Origin: an uncultured Oscillospiraceae bacterium
GTDB taxonomy: Bacteria; Bacillota; Clostridia; Oscillospirales; Ruminococcaceae
Length of the DNA stretch: 52,461 bases
Direction: 5' to 3'
Assembly (NCBI GenBank): GCA_949741215.1
Contig: CATJLA010000098.1
Span: forward strand, 1 to 52,461
Below are positions 25,447 through 33,862 of the stretch, in pieces. The first letter of the stretch is position 1, and every line of letters begins with the position of its first letter. The position numbers were made by a program, and so were the translations under genes. Below the pieces are notes generated by a model. That model saw nothing but the letters and a program-made list of their open reading frames with translations, was not told the origin of the DNA and did no database searches.

Positions 25447-26361
25447 TCAGTTTTCCGGAAAAAACAGCGCCTTTGCATTGCTGTAAAGGATCTGCTCCTT
25501 CTCCTGTTCCGATAGCCCCGGATGCAGCGCAATAAAGTCAATAAAGTGCTGATAGCTGTCCTGTGTCATGGCCGAGGGCATATCACTGCCCCAAAGCAGC
25601 CGCTCCGCCCCCACAATGTCGGCAGCAGCCCGCACATATTCCCGGGGAGTAGGGTACGGGAAGGTTTCCGGCTTGCTGTTCAGGCACAGCGCGGCCAGAT
25701 CAAACCACACATTAGGCATTGCCAGCTTTTGCAGAGACTGCCGGAGCAGCTCCCCGTCCTCCCGCTGAGGAGAAAGCAGATGGCACACTACAAACTTCAT
25801 CTCCGGGTACCGGGCAACCGCACGGCTTAAAGCATCCACCTGCCAGCTCACACTGCGGGGCTTGCCTATGTCAATAATAAAAGTAAGCCCCCGCTTGGCG
25901 GCATGGCTGTAAACGTCCTGCATCACTTCTCCGTCCAGCTCCACCGGCGGGTGGTTGGCCATCAGTCCGGAGCCGCTGCTCACTTCCATCTTGATGATCT
26001 TAAACCCCAGCTCATCAAACAAATGGGTCCGCACTCCCTCCGCCTGGGCGCTGAAAGGATCATAGGTTGCCGCCCCCGCAAAACGGTCAGGATAAGCCTT
26101 TACCGCCTCATAGGTATATAAATTCTGGAACCCGAAAAAATTCCCCTGCAATAATACCGCCTTTTCGACGTCGTGGGAATCCATCACCTTCAGCAGCGCC
26201 TGAGGCGTAGCGTCATACTCGCCAATCTCCGGCGGCAGCATCTGAAAGCTCTGGCCAGTGGCGTAAGCAGCCCGTCCGCCGCCGCAGGCCCGCAGCTCCC
26301 CATGGGAGCAGGTTCCCGCAATGCACTGCACCACATGAGCATGCGCATCTATTATTTTCAT
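25447..26361 (-). CDS. Amidohydrolase-family protein (TIM barrel)
   Basis: A 304-residue metal-dependent hydrolase of the amidohydrolase-2 type. HAH at 7-9 is the first metal site, KFVVCHLL the barrel histidine, and LLWGSDMPS the terminal aspartate motif. Family members hydrolyse or decarboxylate small acids; the substrate is unknown. The start at 26361 is chosen for its GGGAGGG site. It lies between the microprotein gene and livF in the same direction. Confidence 0.85.
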   Translation of the reverse strand: MKIIDAHAHVVQCIAGTCSHGELRACGGGRAAYATGQSFQMLPPEIGEYDATPQALLKVMDSHDVEKAVLLQGNFFGFQNLYTYEAVKAYPDRFAGAATYDPFSAQAEGVRTHLFDELGFKIIKMEVSSGSGLMANHPPVELDGEVMQDVYSHAAKRGLTFIIDIGKPRSVSWQVDALSRAVARYPEMKFVVCHLLSPQREDGELLRQSLQKLAMPNVWFDLAALCLNSKPETFPYPTPREYVRAAADIVGAERLLWGSDMPSAMTQDSYQHFIDFIALHPGLSEQEKEQILYSNAKALFFPEN

Positions 26362-26451
26362 AAACAGATCCCTCCCTTTTTTCACTATTATACAGGAAAA
26401 AAGAGAGGGATTCCAGTAAAAATCCAGAAAAAGCCGGCATTTTTCTAAAAA

Positions 26452-27153
26452 TTATGCCCCCAAATAAGCCTTTTTCACCTGATCGTTGTTCAGCATTTCC
26501 TGAGCGCTGCCCTCCAGCGCAACCCTGCCGGTTTCCAGCACATATGCCCGGTCGGCAACCGAAAGCGCCATCTGCGCATTCTGCTCTACCAAAAGAATAG
26601 TAGTTCCCGCCTGATGCAGCTCCCTGATAATCTCAAAAATCTGCTCCACCAGCAGCGGCGCCAGCCCCATAGAAGGCTCATCCAGCATCAGCAGCTGGGG
26701 CTTGCTCATCAGCGCCCGGCCCATGGCAAGCATCTGCTGCTCTCCGCCGGAAAGGGTACCCGCCACCTGCTTCCGCCGCTCCTTCAGCCGTTCAAACCGG
26801 CTATAGACATCCTGCAATCCGGCGTCCACCTCGCTTTTGGGGCGGGTAAAGGCGCCCATCTCCAGGTTTTCCTCCACCGTCATCTGCAAAAACACCCGGC
26901 GGCCCTCCGGCACCTGGGCCAACCCTTTGGCTACCAGCAGGTGCGGGGCAACATGGTCCACCGCTTCGTCCAAAAAGGTAATGGAGCCGGTTCTGCTTCT
27001 TAAAAGGCCGGAAACAGTGTTCAGGATGGTAGACTTCCCCGCCCCGTTGGCCCCAATCAGGGTGACGATCTCCCCTTTTTTTACCCGGAAGGAGACATCC
27101 TTGATGGCATGGATATTGCCGTAATAGACATTGATGTTCTCTACAGTCAGCAT
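26452..27153 (-). CDS. livF: Branched-chain amino acid ABC transporter ATP-binding protein LivF
   Basis: One of two ATPases of the Leu/Ile/Val importer. The 233-residue protein has Walker A GANGAGKST at 34-42, the LSGGEQQMLAMGRAL signature and Walker B LLMLDEPSMGLAP. It follows livG by three bases, last gene of livKHMGF. Confidence 0.95.
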   Translation of the reverse strand: MLTVENINVYYGNIHAIKDVSFRVKKGEIVTLIGANGAGKSTILNTVSGLLRSRTGSITFLDEAVDHVAPHLLVAKGLAQVPEGRRVFLQMTVEENLEMGAFTRPKSEVDAGLQDVYSRFERLKERRKQVAGTLSGGEQQMLAMGRALMSKPQLLMLDEPSMGLAPLLVEQIFEIIRELHQAGTTILLVEQNAQMALSVADRAYVLETGRVALEGSAQEMLNNDQVKKAYLGA

Positions 27154-27156
27154 ACC

Positions 27157-28005
27157 TTACCCCTCTTTCTTTTTGCCTAGGTAGGCCTCAACCACCACCG
27201 GATTTTCCCGAACTTCCTCTGCAGTGCCCTTGGCGATGATCCTGCCGTAATTGAGCACGGCAATCCCCTCACAGATGCCCATTACCAAATTCATGTCATG
27301 CTCGATCAGCATAATAGCAATCTGGAAGGTATCCCGGATTTTCAGGATATTTTCCATCAGCTCGTAGGTTTCGGAGGGGTTCATGCCGGCGGCAGGCTCG
27401 TCCAGCAAAAGCAGCTTGGGGCTGGTGCCCAGTGCCCGTACAATCTCCAGCCTGCGCTGGGCGCCGTAAGGCAGGCTGCCAGCCGGGGTATCCGCGACGT
27501 CCTGCATTTCGAAGATGGAAAGCAGCTCCAAAGCCTTTTCCCTGGCCTGTTTCTCCTGCTTCCAGTAGGAGGGAAGCCGCAGCAAAGCGGAGCCTAAGGG
27601 GTATTTCATGGTATTATGCAGGCCGATCAGCACATTATCCAGCACCGAAAGGCTTTTGAACAGCCGGATATTTTGAAAGGTTCTGGCAATCCCCGCCTGG
27701 CTTACCTGGACGGTATTCATGCCGGCAGTATCCCTGGTGTCCAGCAGGATGGTACCGCGGGTAGGCTGGTACACCTTGGTAAGCAGGTTGAACACAGTAG
27801 TTTTGCCTGCGCCGTTAGGGCCGATCAGGCCCGCAATCTCAGTACGTCCTACCGTAATGTCAAACTCGTCCACGGCGGTAAGGCCGCCAAAGTCCACCCC
27901 TAAATGCCTGGCCTCCAGCACCGGAATTTTGCCCAGATCCCGCTCAGGGATAATACTGGTGCTGGGTACCGGCACCATTTTACCTTTATGATTCGGGAAG
28001 TTCAT
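27157..28005 (-). CDS. livG: Branched-chain amino acid ABC transporter ATP-binding protein LivG
   Basis: Second ATPase of the importer. The 282-residue protein has Walker A GPNGAGKTT, the LivG-type long Q-loop region, and Walker B LLLLDEPAAGMNP. In place of the usual LSGGQ it carries LPYGAQRRLEIVRAL, which is common in LivG. It overlaps livM by four bases. Confidence 0.95.
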   Translation of the reverse strand: MNFPNHKGKMVPVPSTSIIPERDLGKIPVLEARHLGVDFGGLTAVDEFDITVGRTEIAGLIGPNGAGKTTVFNLLTKVYQPTRGTILLDTRDTAGMNTVQVSQAGIARTFQNIRLFKSLSVLDNVLIGLHNTMKYPLGSALLRLPSYWKQEKQAREKALELLSIFEMQDVADTPAGSLPYGAQRRLEIVRALGTSPKLLLLDEPAAGMNPSETYELMENILKIRDTFQIAIMLIEHDMNLVMGICEGIAVLNYGRIIAKGTAEEVRENPVVVEAYLGKKKEG

Positions 28006-29036
28006 TTTGCCCCATCCCCTTTCTTAACCGGCTTTTTGCCGCCCATGACGTTTATGCCTTTTTCCAGCAGGCGGCTTAAGGAGAAGTCGTAGGCGCCCAT
28101 CAGGCCGGTGGGCTTAAAGATCATAACAATAATTAAAAGCAGGGAGTAGGTAACCATCCGGTAATCGGAGAACCCCCGCAGAGCCTCCGGCAGAACAGTA
28201 AGCACCGTGGCCGAAATAACCGACCCCAGCATAGAACCCATGCCGCCCAGCACCACCATAACCAAAATCTCAATCGACTTCATAAACCCAAAGGTGTTGG
28301 GGTTCAAAATCCCCAGGTACCCGGCGTAAAGTCCCCCGGCAATCCCCGCAAAAAAGGCGGACACCGAGAACGCCAACGTCTTATAATAGGTGGTTTTAAT
28401 GCCGCAGGCCTCCGCCGCAATTTCATTCTCACGAATAGAAAGAACAGCCCGCCCATGCCGTGATTTCATCATTGTGTGGACAAGAGCGCAGGTTAGCGCC
28501 ACCAGCACAAACACGTTGAGAAAAGTGGTATTTTTGGGGATATTTTTCAGCCCCGAGGCCCCATAAGTAAACTCAAAGCCCAACAAAGAGTCAATATTCA
28601 GCAGAATTACCCGAATAATCTCTCCAAAACCCAGGGTGATAATGGCCAGGTAATCCCCCCGCAGCCGCAGGGCAGGGATGCCGATAATTACCCCGAATAA
28701 AGCGGAGACAATCCCCGCAAGAAGAAGCCCCAGCCAGAAGGTGGCGGCCTCCCCGATGTAGTTCGTCAAAAAGGATGCCCGTATTACAAAAATAGAGCAG
28801 GTGTAAGCCCCTACCGACATAAACCCCGCATGGCCCAAAGGCAGCTGGCCCAGGTAGCCGGTGGCAATGTTCAGCGAAACCGCCAGAATAATATTGATAC
28901 CGATAAGCATCAGTACCTTGGCATAATAACGGTCCACAATGTTTACCAGAAAGTTGCCTGTCAACAGCAGTACGGCAAGCAGCGCAAAGTTGATCAGATA
29001 CCGCACCGGCATAGGGATTCTGATTGTCTTTTTCAT
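28002..29036 (-). CDS. livM: Branched-chain amino acid ABC transporter permease LivM
   Basis: One of two permeases forming the channel. The 344-residue protein has about ten hydrophobic helices and the coupling-loop region LRLRGDYLAIITLGFGEI. The start at 29036 is chosen for the GGGGGG site before MKKTIRIPMP; the open frame begins nine codons earlier. Confidence 0.94.
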   Translation of the reverse strand: MKKTIRIPMPVRYLINFALLAVLLLTGNFLVNIVDRYYAKVLMLIGINIILAVSLNIATGYLGQLPLGHAGFMSVGAYTCSIFVIRASFLTNYIGEAATFWLGLLLAGIVSALFGVIIGIPALRLRGDYLAIITLGFGEIIRVILLNIDSLLGFEFTYGASGLKNIPKNTTFLNVFVLVALTCALVHTMMKSRHGRAVLSIRENEIAAEACGIKTTYYKTLAFSVSAFFAGIAGGLYAGYLGILNPNTFGFMKSIEILVMVVLGGMGSMLGSVISATVLTVLPEALRGFSDYRMVTYSLLLIIVMIFKPTGLMGAYDFSLSRLLEKGINVMGGKKPVKKGDGAK

Positions 29037-29049
29037 TTCAACCCCCCCT

Positions 29050-29928
29050 TTACACCTTTTCATTCATTGTGCGGCCCAGCAGCCCGGTGGGCTTAAACAG
29101 CAGCACAACAATCAGGATCGCGAACACCACGCCGTCCGCCCAAACCGAAAGCCCGGCCGCCTTTACCAGCGCCTCCGCAATTCCTATGACGAAACCGCCT
29201 ATCATAGCCCCAGGAATTGACCCGATCCCCCCCAGAACCGCAGCCACAAAGGCCTTCAGCCCCAGCATGGAACCCATGGTAGGGGTAGCCTGAGGATAAG
29301 CGCAGCAGTACAGCGCCGCTCCAATCCCTGCCAGGGCCGACCCAATGGCAAAGGTAAAGGAAATAGTGTGGTTTACATGAATCCCCATCAGCTGAGCCGC
29401 CTCTGTATCCTCCGAAACAGCCCGCATAGCCTTGCCCATTTTGGTTTTCTGCACCAAAAAGGTCAGCCCGAGCATAGAAAGTATCGAAACTACAATGGTA
29501 ATCACCGCCGTCACACTTACCTGCATAGAGCCCACCGTAATATTAGGCGCAGTGACGATGCTGGGTATGGTTTGTGCATTGGCTCCAAACACAATCTGCG
29601 CTAAATTCTGCAGCAGCATGGAAACGCCGATAGCGGTAATCAGCAACGAAATTCTGGGGGACTTTCGTAAAGGGGTATAGGCCACCTTCTCAATAAACAT
29701 GCCCAGCAGGGTGCAGATCACCACCGCCATCAGCACCGCAAGAACAGGATGCAGCCCCATAGCAGTTATGGAAATCCAGATGGTGTAGGCGCCAATCATG
29801 ATAACGTCGCCATGGGCAAAGTTCAGCAGCATGATGATGCCGTAAACCATGCTGTAGCCCAGCGCCACCAAAGCGTAAATGCTGCCTACCTGCAAGCCGT
29901 TGATCAGTTGGTAGATAAAGGTCATCAT
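29050..29928 (-). CDS. livH: Branched-chain amino acid ABC transporter permease LivH
   Basis: The other permease. The 292-residue protein has the LivH pattern QLINGLQVGSIYALVALGYS near the N-terminus, NFAHGDVIMIGAY, and AVLGGIGSIPGAMIGG. Two adjacent Met codons (29928 and 29925) follow an AAAGGA site at good spacing; a Met four codons earlier is too close to it. Confidence 0.94.
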   Translation of the reverse strand: MMTFIYQLINGLQVGSIYALVALGYSMVYGIIMLLNFAHGDVIMIGAYTIWISITAMGLHPVLAVLMAVVICTLLGMFIEKVAYTPLRKSPRISLLITAIGVSMLLQNLAQIVFGANAQTIPSIVTAPNITVGSMQVSVTAVITIVVSILSMLGLTFLVQKTKMGKAMRAVSEDTEAAQLMGIHVNHTISFTFAIGSALAGIGAALYCCAYPQATPTMGSMLGLKAFVAAVLGGIGSIPGAMIGGFVIGIAEALVKAAGLSVWADGVVFAILIVVLLFKPTGLLGRTMNEKV

Positions 29929-30022
29929 AGGGGTTTTCATCCTTTCTTGCCTTCAATTGCTGTATAGGATTTAAGTGGCCGCCCTACAGGCGTAGCCAAC
30001 GATACCGTAAACGCGTACAACA

Positions 30023-30083
30023 AAAAGCCGCAAGGAAAAAAGGGAGCAGTACCGTCCGCCCTTTTTTCAAACTTGCGGCTTTT
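30023..30083 (-). terminator. Nested hairpin between livK and livH
   Basis: An outer perfect 12-bp stem AAAAGCCGCAAG/CTTGCGGCTTTT encloses an inner perfect 10-bp stem GAAAAAAGGG/CCCTTTTTTC. On the minus strand it is followed by TTTTTG. It can act as a partial terminator, giving more binding protein than permease, as often seen in ABC operons. Confidence 0.75.
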
Positions 30084-30173
30084 GTTATCGGTTCCGATTC
30101 TTGTAAAAACAGGTACCAAAGCAGGGGGCTCCCCTGTTCCGCAACCCGGAGAAAAGCTTGGAGCGCATGTTAT

Positions 30174-31346
30174 TTAGAACTTGGAATCAAAGGTATACTT
30201 GCCGTCGGTAATCTTGATGATAACCGCATCCTTTACCGGGTTGTTATTCTCATCAAAGGTAATGTGGCCGGTTACACAGTCCATATCGGTGGCGTCCATC
30301 GCCTCGATAATGGCGCTCTTATACTCATCGCTGCCAACAGCCAGCCCCTTGGATTCCGCCTGCTCCAGAGCAGCGGCCAGAATTTTGGCGGCGTCATAAG
30401 CCTGGGCGGCAAACATATTGGGCATCTCGTTATAGGCAGCCTGGTAATCCTTCAGGAACTGCTGCACCGCAGGGGTGGTATCGTCGGTAGAATAACCGGA
30501 GCAGAAGTAAGCACCCTCTACCAAAGCCGTGTCAGAAACTACGTCCAGCACACCGTCCCAGCCGTCGCCGCCAACAAAGGTAGCGTTCAGGCCGGCATCC
30601 TTGGCCTGCTGGGCAATCAGCGCAATTCTCTCGTAGTAATCAGGACAAAACAGCACGTCCGGGTTTTTCGCAGCGATATTGGTCAGCTGGCTCTTAAAGT
30701 CCACATCAGCCTTCGCATAGCCCTCAGTGGCCACAACCTCCAGCCCCAGCTCCTTAGCAGTGCTGGTAAAGGCCTCGGTCAAGCCCTTGGAGTAGTCGTT
30801 GCCGGTATCATAAATAATAGCGGCAGTTTTAGCCCCCAGCTTCTCATAGGAATAGGAAGCCATTTTGGAGCCCTGGAAGGGATCAATAAAGCAGGAGCGG
30901 AACATGTGGTTGCCGTAGGAGGTAACCTCAGCCGCAGTAGCGGAGGGGGTAATCATAGGCATATTCACATCAGCCGCCTCAATGGCCACAGCAATGGTGG
31001 GGGTGGTGGTTACGTCACCAACAATAGCAGTAACGCCGTCCTTCACCATCAGGTTAAAGGCATTTACCGCCTCGGTAGCGTCGCCCTTCTCATCATACTC
31101 CACAATTTCAATCTTCTTGCCGTTTACGCCGCCCTTTTCGTTATACTGGTCCAGGTACAGCTTGGCGCCGTTGCGGCAGGCAATGCCATACTGGGCGTTG
31201 TCGCCGGTAAGAGGGGCCATAATGCCTACCTTAATGGTCCCGTCCGAGCTGTTGTTATTGCTTTCCGACGGAGCAGAACACCCCGCCAGCATGCTTACCG
31301 AAAGCACTGCAGCGGCGGCCATTTTGAAAAAGCTTCTCATTTTCAT
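30174..31346 (-). CDS. livK: Branched-chain amino acid ABC transporter substrate-binding lipoprotein
   Basis: Captures the amino acid outside the membrane. The 390-residue protein has a lipoprotein signal peptide with lipobox LAGC (Cys23), a Ser/Asn-rich linker, and a type I periplasmic-binding fold starting IKVGIMAPLTGDNAQYG. First gene of the operon, with its own strong promoter and a GAGGAG site. Confidence 0.95.
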   Translation of the reverse strand: MKMRSFFKMAAAAVLSVSMLAGCSAPSESNNNSSDGTIKVGIMAPLTGDNAQYGIACRNGAKLYLDQYNEKGGVNGKKIEIVEYDEKGDATEAVNAFNLMVKDGVTAIVGDVTTTPTIAVAIEAADVNMPMITPSATAAEVTSYGNHMFRSCFIDPFQGSKMASYSYEKLGAKTAAIIYDTGNDYSKGLTEAFTSTAKELGLEVVATEGYAKADVDFKSQLTNIAAKNPDVLFCPDYYERIALIAQQAKDAGLNATFVGGDGWDGVLDVVSDTALVEGAYFCSGYSTDDTTPAVQQFLKDYQAAYNEMPNMFAAQAYDAAKILAAALEQAESKGLAVGSDEYKSAIIEAMDATDMDCVTGHITFDENNNPVKDAVIIKITDGKYTFDSKF

Positions 31347-31486
31347 GATTTTCTCCTCTTTTCATACAAGTTTCGGGGGACGTCGTTCAGCCCCCTGCTG
31401 CCGGCATGTTCCAGCGCAAAAGGAAAAGCTTTTGCACTTTACAAATTTACAAAGCCAGCAGGATAAACTACTCAGGATACTTTACC

Positions 31487-31515
31487 ATTATAGTGTGTCA
31501 TCCAGTAAAAATCAA
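31487..31515 (-). promoter_or_regulatory. livK: Sigma-A promoter of livKHMGF
   Basis: On the minus strand TTGATT (31510-31515) and TATAAT (31487-31492) separated by 17 bases. The leader is about 135 bases and contains a family B half-site near 31375. No T-box or leader peptide was recognised. Confidence 0.7.
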
Positions 31516-31577
31516 GAAACAATTTATTCATTTTTTGTTTGTTTTAAGGAAAAATCCGACTAAAATAACGAAATTCG

Positions 31578-31629
31578 CAAAAAATCCCCAAAAGCCCGGC
31601 AAAAAAGGCTCTGCAAACGGGCTTTTGGG
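31578..31629 (-). terminator. Terminator of the AAA+ ATPase gene
   Basis: CCCAAAAGCCCG and CGGGCTTTTGGG form a perfect 12-bp stem with a 19-base loop, followed on the minus strand by GATTTTTT. It lies about 110 bases past the ATPase stop. Confidence 0.85.
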
Positions 31630-31645
31630 TGCTATATCAGTATCC

Positions 31646-31730
31646 GTTTTCAGGACATAAGCGCCTGACCGGTATTCCCATGCTTCGCTTTTAAGCGGAG
31701 CACCTAACTGCAGGCGATTATGTCCCAAAG
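31646..31730. repeat. Family B inverted pair with inner hairpin
   Basis: GGACATAAGCGCCTG and CAGGCGATTATGTCC pair over 15 positions with one or two mismatches. Inside, TGCTTCGCTT and AAGCGGAGCA form a second stem. The whole can fold as one long cruciform just after the AAA+ gene stop. Confidence 0.7.
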
Positions 31731-31736
31731 GTTGCT

Positions 31737-33137
31737 TTATAATGTGATAGGCTCTAAATCCTCTTTTGTCAGCAGAGAGAGAGCTTCACTGGAAAGCTGC
31801 TCCCCTGGCAGCGCCGCCAGCCGGTTTGCCTGGTTGACTAAAGCGGTTTCAAAGTAATTACGCACATCCCGGGCGTTGGCAAAGTTTTCCGGCGGAAAAG
31901 CCCGGCGGTTTTCAAAAAAGTCCCGCACCACCGCCTCGGCGGCTTGCTCCAGTACCATCTGGTTTTTATTGCAGATTACCCGGAAAATCTCCAGCAACTC
32001 CTCCGCCGAATAATCCTCAAAGTATAAAAATTTATTAAAGCGAGATCTCAGGCCCGGATTGGAATCCAAAAATTCCTCCATCAGATCAGGATATCCCGCC
32101 ACAATCACAATCAGATCATCCCGATGATCCTCCATCGCCTTCAACAGGGTATCTACAGCCTCCTGGCCAAAGTCGGTTTCTCCCCGGTTGGCAGTCAAAG
32201 CATAGGCTTCGTCGATAAACAGCACCCCGCCCATGGCCTTTTTCACAACCTCCTGCACCTTAATGGCAGTTTGGCCCACATATCCGCCCACCAGGCCGGA
32301 ACGGTCCACCTCCGTCAAATGGCCTTTGGAAAGCAGCCCCATTTTTTTGTAAATGTTAGCAAGCAGCCGGGCAATGGTGGTTTTGCCGGTGCCCGGATTG
32401 CCGGAAAATACCAGATGCAGCGAAAGCGCCGGCTGAGGCAGCCCCCGTTCCTCCCGCAGCTTACGAATTTTGATGAGATTGATGAGAGAGGCCACATCCT
32501 CCTTCACCTTTTTTAACCCCACCAAACTGTTCAGCTCCTCCATCAGCTGGTCCAGCGTGCGGGGGTCCTCCTCTTGCTCCGCCTGCTCCTCCAGTTCCTT
32601 TTGTGGGACGGCACTGCCGGCGGGAAGCTGTGCGCCAACATTTTTAACCAGCGGCGCATTTTTCTGCTCCCGCAACTGCCGGACATTCTCCTCCAGGTTA
32701 GAAATATACAGTTCGTAATCTTTCTTTCCCTGCCCGGAGCCTCCGGTTTGTATTTTCAAGAACGCTTCTCCCAGCCGCCTGTATAAGGCCAGCACCAAAT
32801 CCGCCAAGGCGGACCCACGCTGGACGTCTGCCTGAACCAAAGCTTTCATACTCAAAGGGAGCTGCTGTTCAAACTGGCGGCTATAAATATTTTTATCCAA
32901 AATCAGCTGGCGCATTTTTGCGGGGGAAAGCCCATAGCCCAGATATTCCATCAGGAAATCCGCCTCAGGCTGAGTAGGCTGGCCGTCGGAAGCGCTTAAA
33001 TACAGTAAAAATTTCAACAGATCCAGCCGCAGGCATTCCCGCAGGGTTACCGAGCTGGCAGCATCCCAAAAGCCCAAGGTCTGCAGCTGCTCGCACATCC
33101 GCAGCTCCTGCTGAACGGATTCCTTCAACGTTTTCAC
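31737..33137 (-). CDS. CbbX/SpoVK-type AAA+ ATPase with TerB-like N-terminus
   Basis: About 466 residues. A helical N-terminal part resembles a TerB-like domain (YLSASDGQPTQPEADFL near 45-62), followed by a charged linker and a CbbX/SpoVK AAA+ domain. Walker A GNPGTGKT is at 246-253 and Walker B GGVLFIDEAYAL follows. Such ATPases remodel protein partners, for example Rubisco or type VII secretion complexes; none is seen here. The GTG at 33137 follows GGGAGGG; an ATG 21 codons earlier lacks a site. A family B-like motif lies inside the linker coding region. Confidence 0.85.
   Translation of the reverse strand: MKTLKESVQQELRMCEQLQTLGFWDAASSVTLRECLRLDLLKFLLYLSASDGQPTQPEADFLMEYLGYGLSPAKMRQLILDKNIYSRQFEQQLPLSMKALVQADVQRGSALADLVLALYRRLGEAFLKIQTGGSGQGKKDYELYISNLEENVRQLREQKNAPLVKNVGAQLPAGSAVPQKELEEQAEQEEDPRTLDQLMEELNSLVGLKKVKEDVASLINLIKIRKLREERGLPQPALSLHLVFSGNPGTGKTTIARLLANIYKKMGLLSKGHLTEVDRSGLVGGYVGQTAIKVQEVVKKAMGGVLFIDEAYALTANRGETDFGQEAVDTLLKAMEDHRDDLIVIVAGYPDLMEEFLDSNPGLRSRFNKFLYFEDYSAEELLEIFRVICNKNQMVLEQAAEAVVRDFFENRRAFPPENFANARDVRNYFETALVNQANRLAALPGEQLSSEALSLLTKEDLEPITL
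32598..32622 (+). repeat. Family B-like motif inside the AAA+ gene
   Basis: TTTTGTGGGACGGCACTGCC matches the family B consensus at 13 of the 15 core bases. Read in frame on the minus strand it encodes linker residues about 172-180 (PAGSAVPQK). Confidence 0.4.
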
Positions 33138-33257
33138 AGGGGTTTGTCCCTCCCTTTTGCCGGTATAGGCCGGCGTGGTTTCCCTTCCATCATATAACAT
33201 CTTGGGTCCAATTGCAAGGCAGGAATGAATCTATACAAACTTTTTGCCAATCTGCTC

Positions 33258-33286
33258 TTGACGAACGGGTAAAAAGACGTTATAAT
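33258..33286 (+). promoter_or_regulatory. Sigma-A promoter of tRNA-Val
   Basis: TTGACG (33258-33263) and TATAAT (33281-33286) with 17-base spacing, ending 13 bases before the tRNA. Very close to consensus. Confidence 0.85.
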
Positions 33287-33299
33287 AAATAGCAGTTTT

Positions 33300-33376
33300 G
33301 GAGGCGTAGCTCAGTTGGTCAGAGCGTTCGGTTCACATCCGAGAGGTCGCGGGTTCGAGCCCCTCCGTCTCCACCA
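33300..33376 (+). tRNA. tRNA-Val (anticodon CAC)
   Basis: A 77-base cloverleaf with encoded CCA. The acceptor stem GGAGGCG/CGTCTCC has one G-T pair. The D arm is GCTC/GAGC. The anticodon stem TTCGG/CCGAG encloses loop TTCACAT with anticodon CAC, reading GUG. The T loop TTCGAGC is normal. The T stem GCGGG/CCCTC contains one C-T mismatch, which is unusual. Confidence 0.92.
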
Positions 33377-33424
33377 AAACAAAACCGCTAACACGGTGCC
33401 AATAAAGCCAAGGAGGGCAAACAG

Positions 33425-33646
33425 ATGCAGCGGTTAGTCTATTTAAGTAATAGCCGTGATTTTACTGAGCAGGGTAATATTAACGAAAACAAATATTTCA
33501 CTCATATCAATGAGCTGTTAGAGCAAGGCTGGAAGGTTGCCCATATAACACATGATGTGGTGGAAATTGACAGCAATCAAAAGCAAGTTCAAAAAGAAAC
33601 ATTTGTTGCGTTTGTTCTGCTTGAAAAACCAGAAGAAGATCAATAA
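33425..33646 (+). CDS. Small DUF4177-like protein
   Basis: A 73-residue soluble protein beginning MQRLVYLSNSRDFTEQGN, with a helix INELLEQGWKVAHITHDVV and a final strand ETFVAFVLLEKP. The layout matches DUF4177-type small proteins and the gene at 7299. AAGGAGG lies seven bases before the ATG. It is 48 bases past the tRNA and could share its promoter. Confidence 0.65.
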   Translation: MQRLVYLSNSRDFTEQGNINENKYFTHINELLEQGWKVAHITHDVVEIDSNQKQVQKETFVAFVLLEKPEEDQ

Positions 33647-33776
33647 TCTTCTGTGTTTTACTTGAAAATCAGTACAAAAGCGGTTATTCGGTGGACTGCA
33701 TTGGGGGAGTTCCGTTCTATTGTCTTAAATTGCTCAAATATCTTTTTGCAGTCCTTTATTTATAACTATAACATTT

Positions 33777-33811
33777 AAAATCCGAGCCTTATAGGTTCGG
33801 ATTTTACATTT
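33777..33811 (+). terminator. Intrinsic terminator
   Basis: AAAATCCGAGCC and GGTTCGGATTTT pair over 12 positions (one G-T), with ACATTTTTAT after. It lies about 130 bases past the small gene at 33425 and ends the tRNA/small gene unit. Confidence 0.75.
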
Positions 33812-33862
33812 TTATCTCTCCCCCAATTACCAACTGATATTATGACAAAAAAGGAGAAAACC

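Noticed and set aside
30264-31466. A 400-codon frame on the plus strand opposite livK
   Set aside because: Antisense shadow of a strongly supported binding-protein gene, caused by codon bias.
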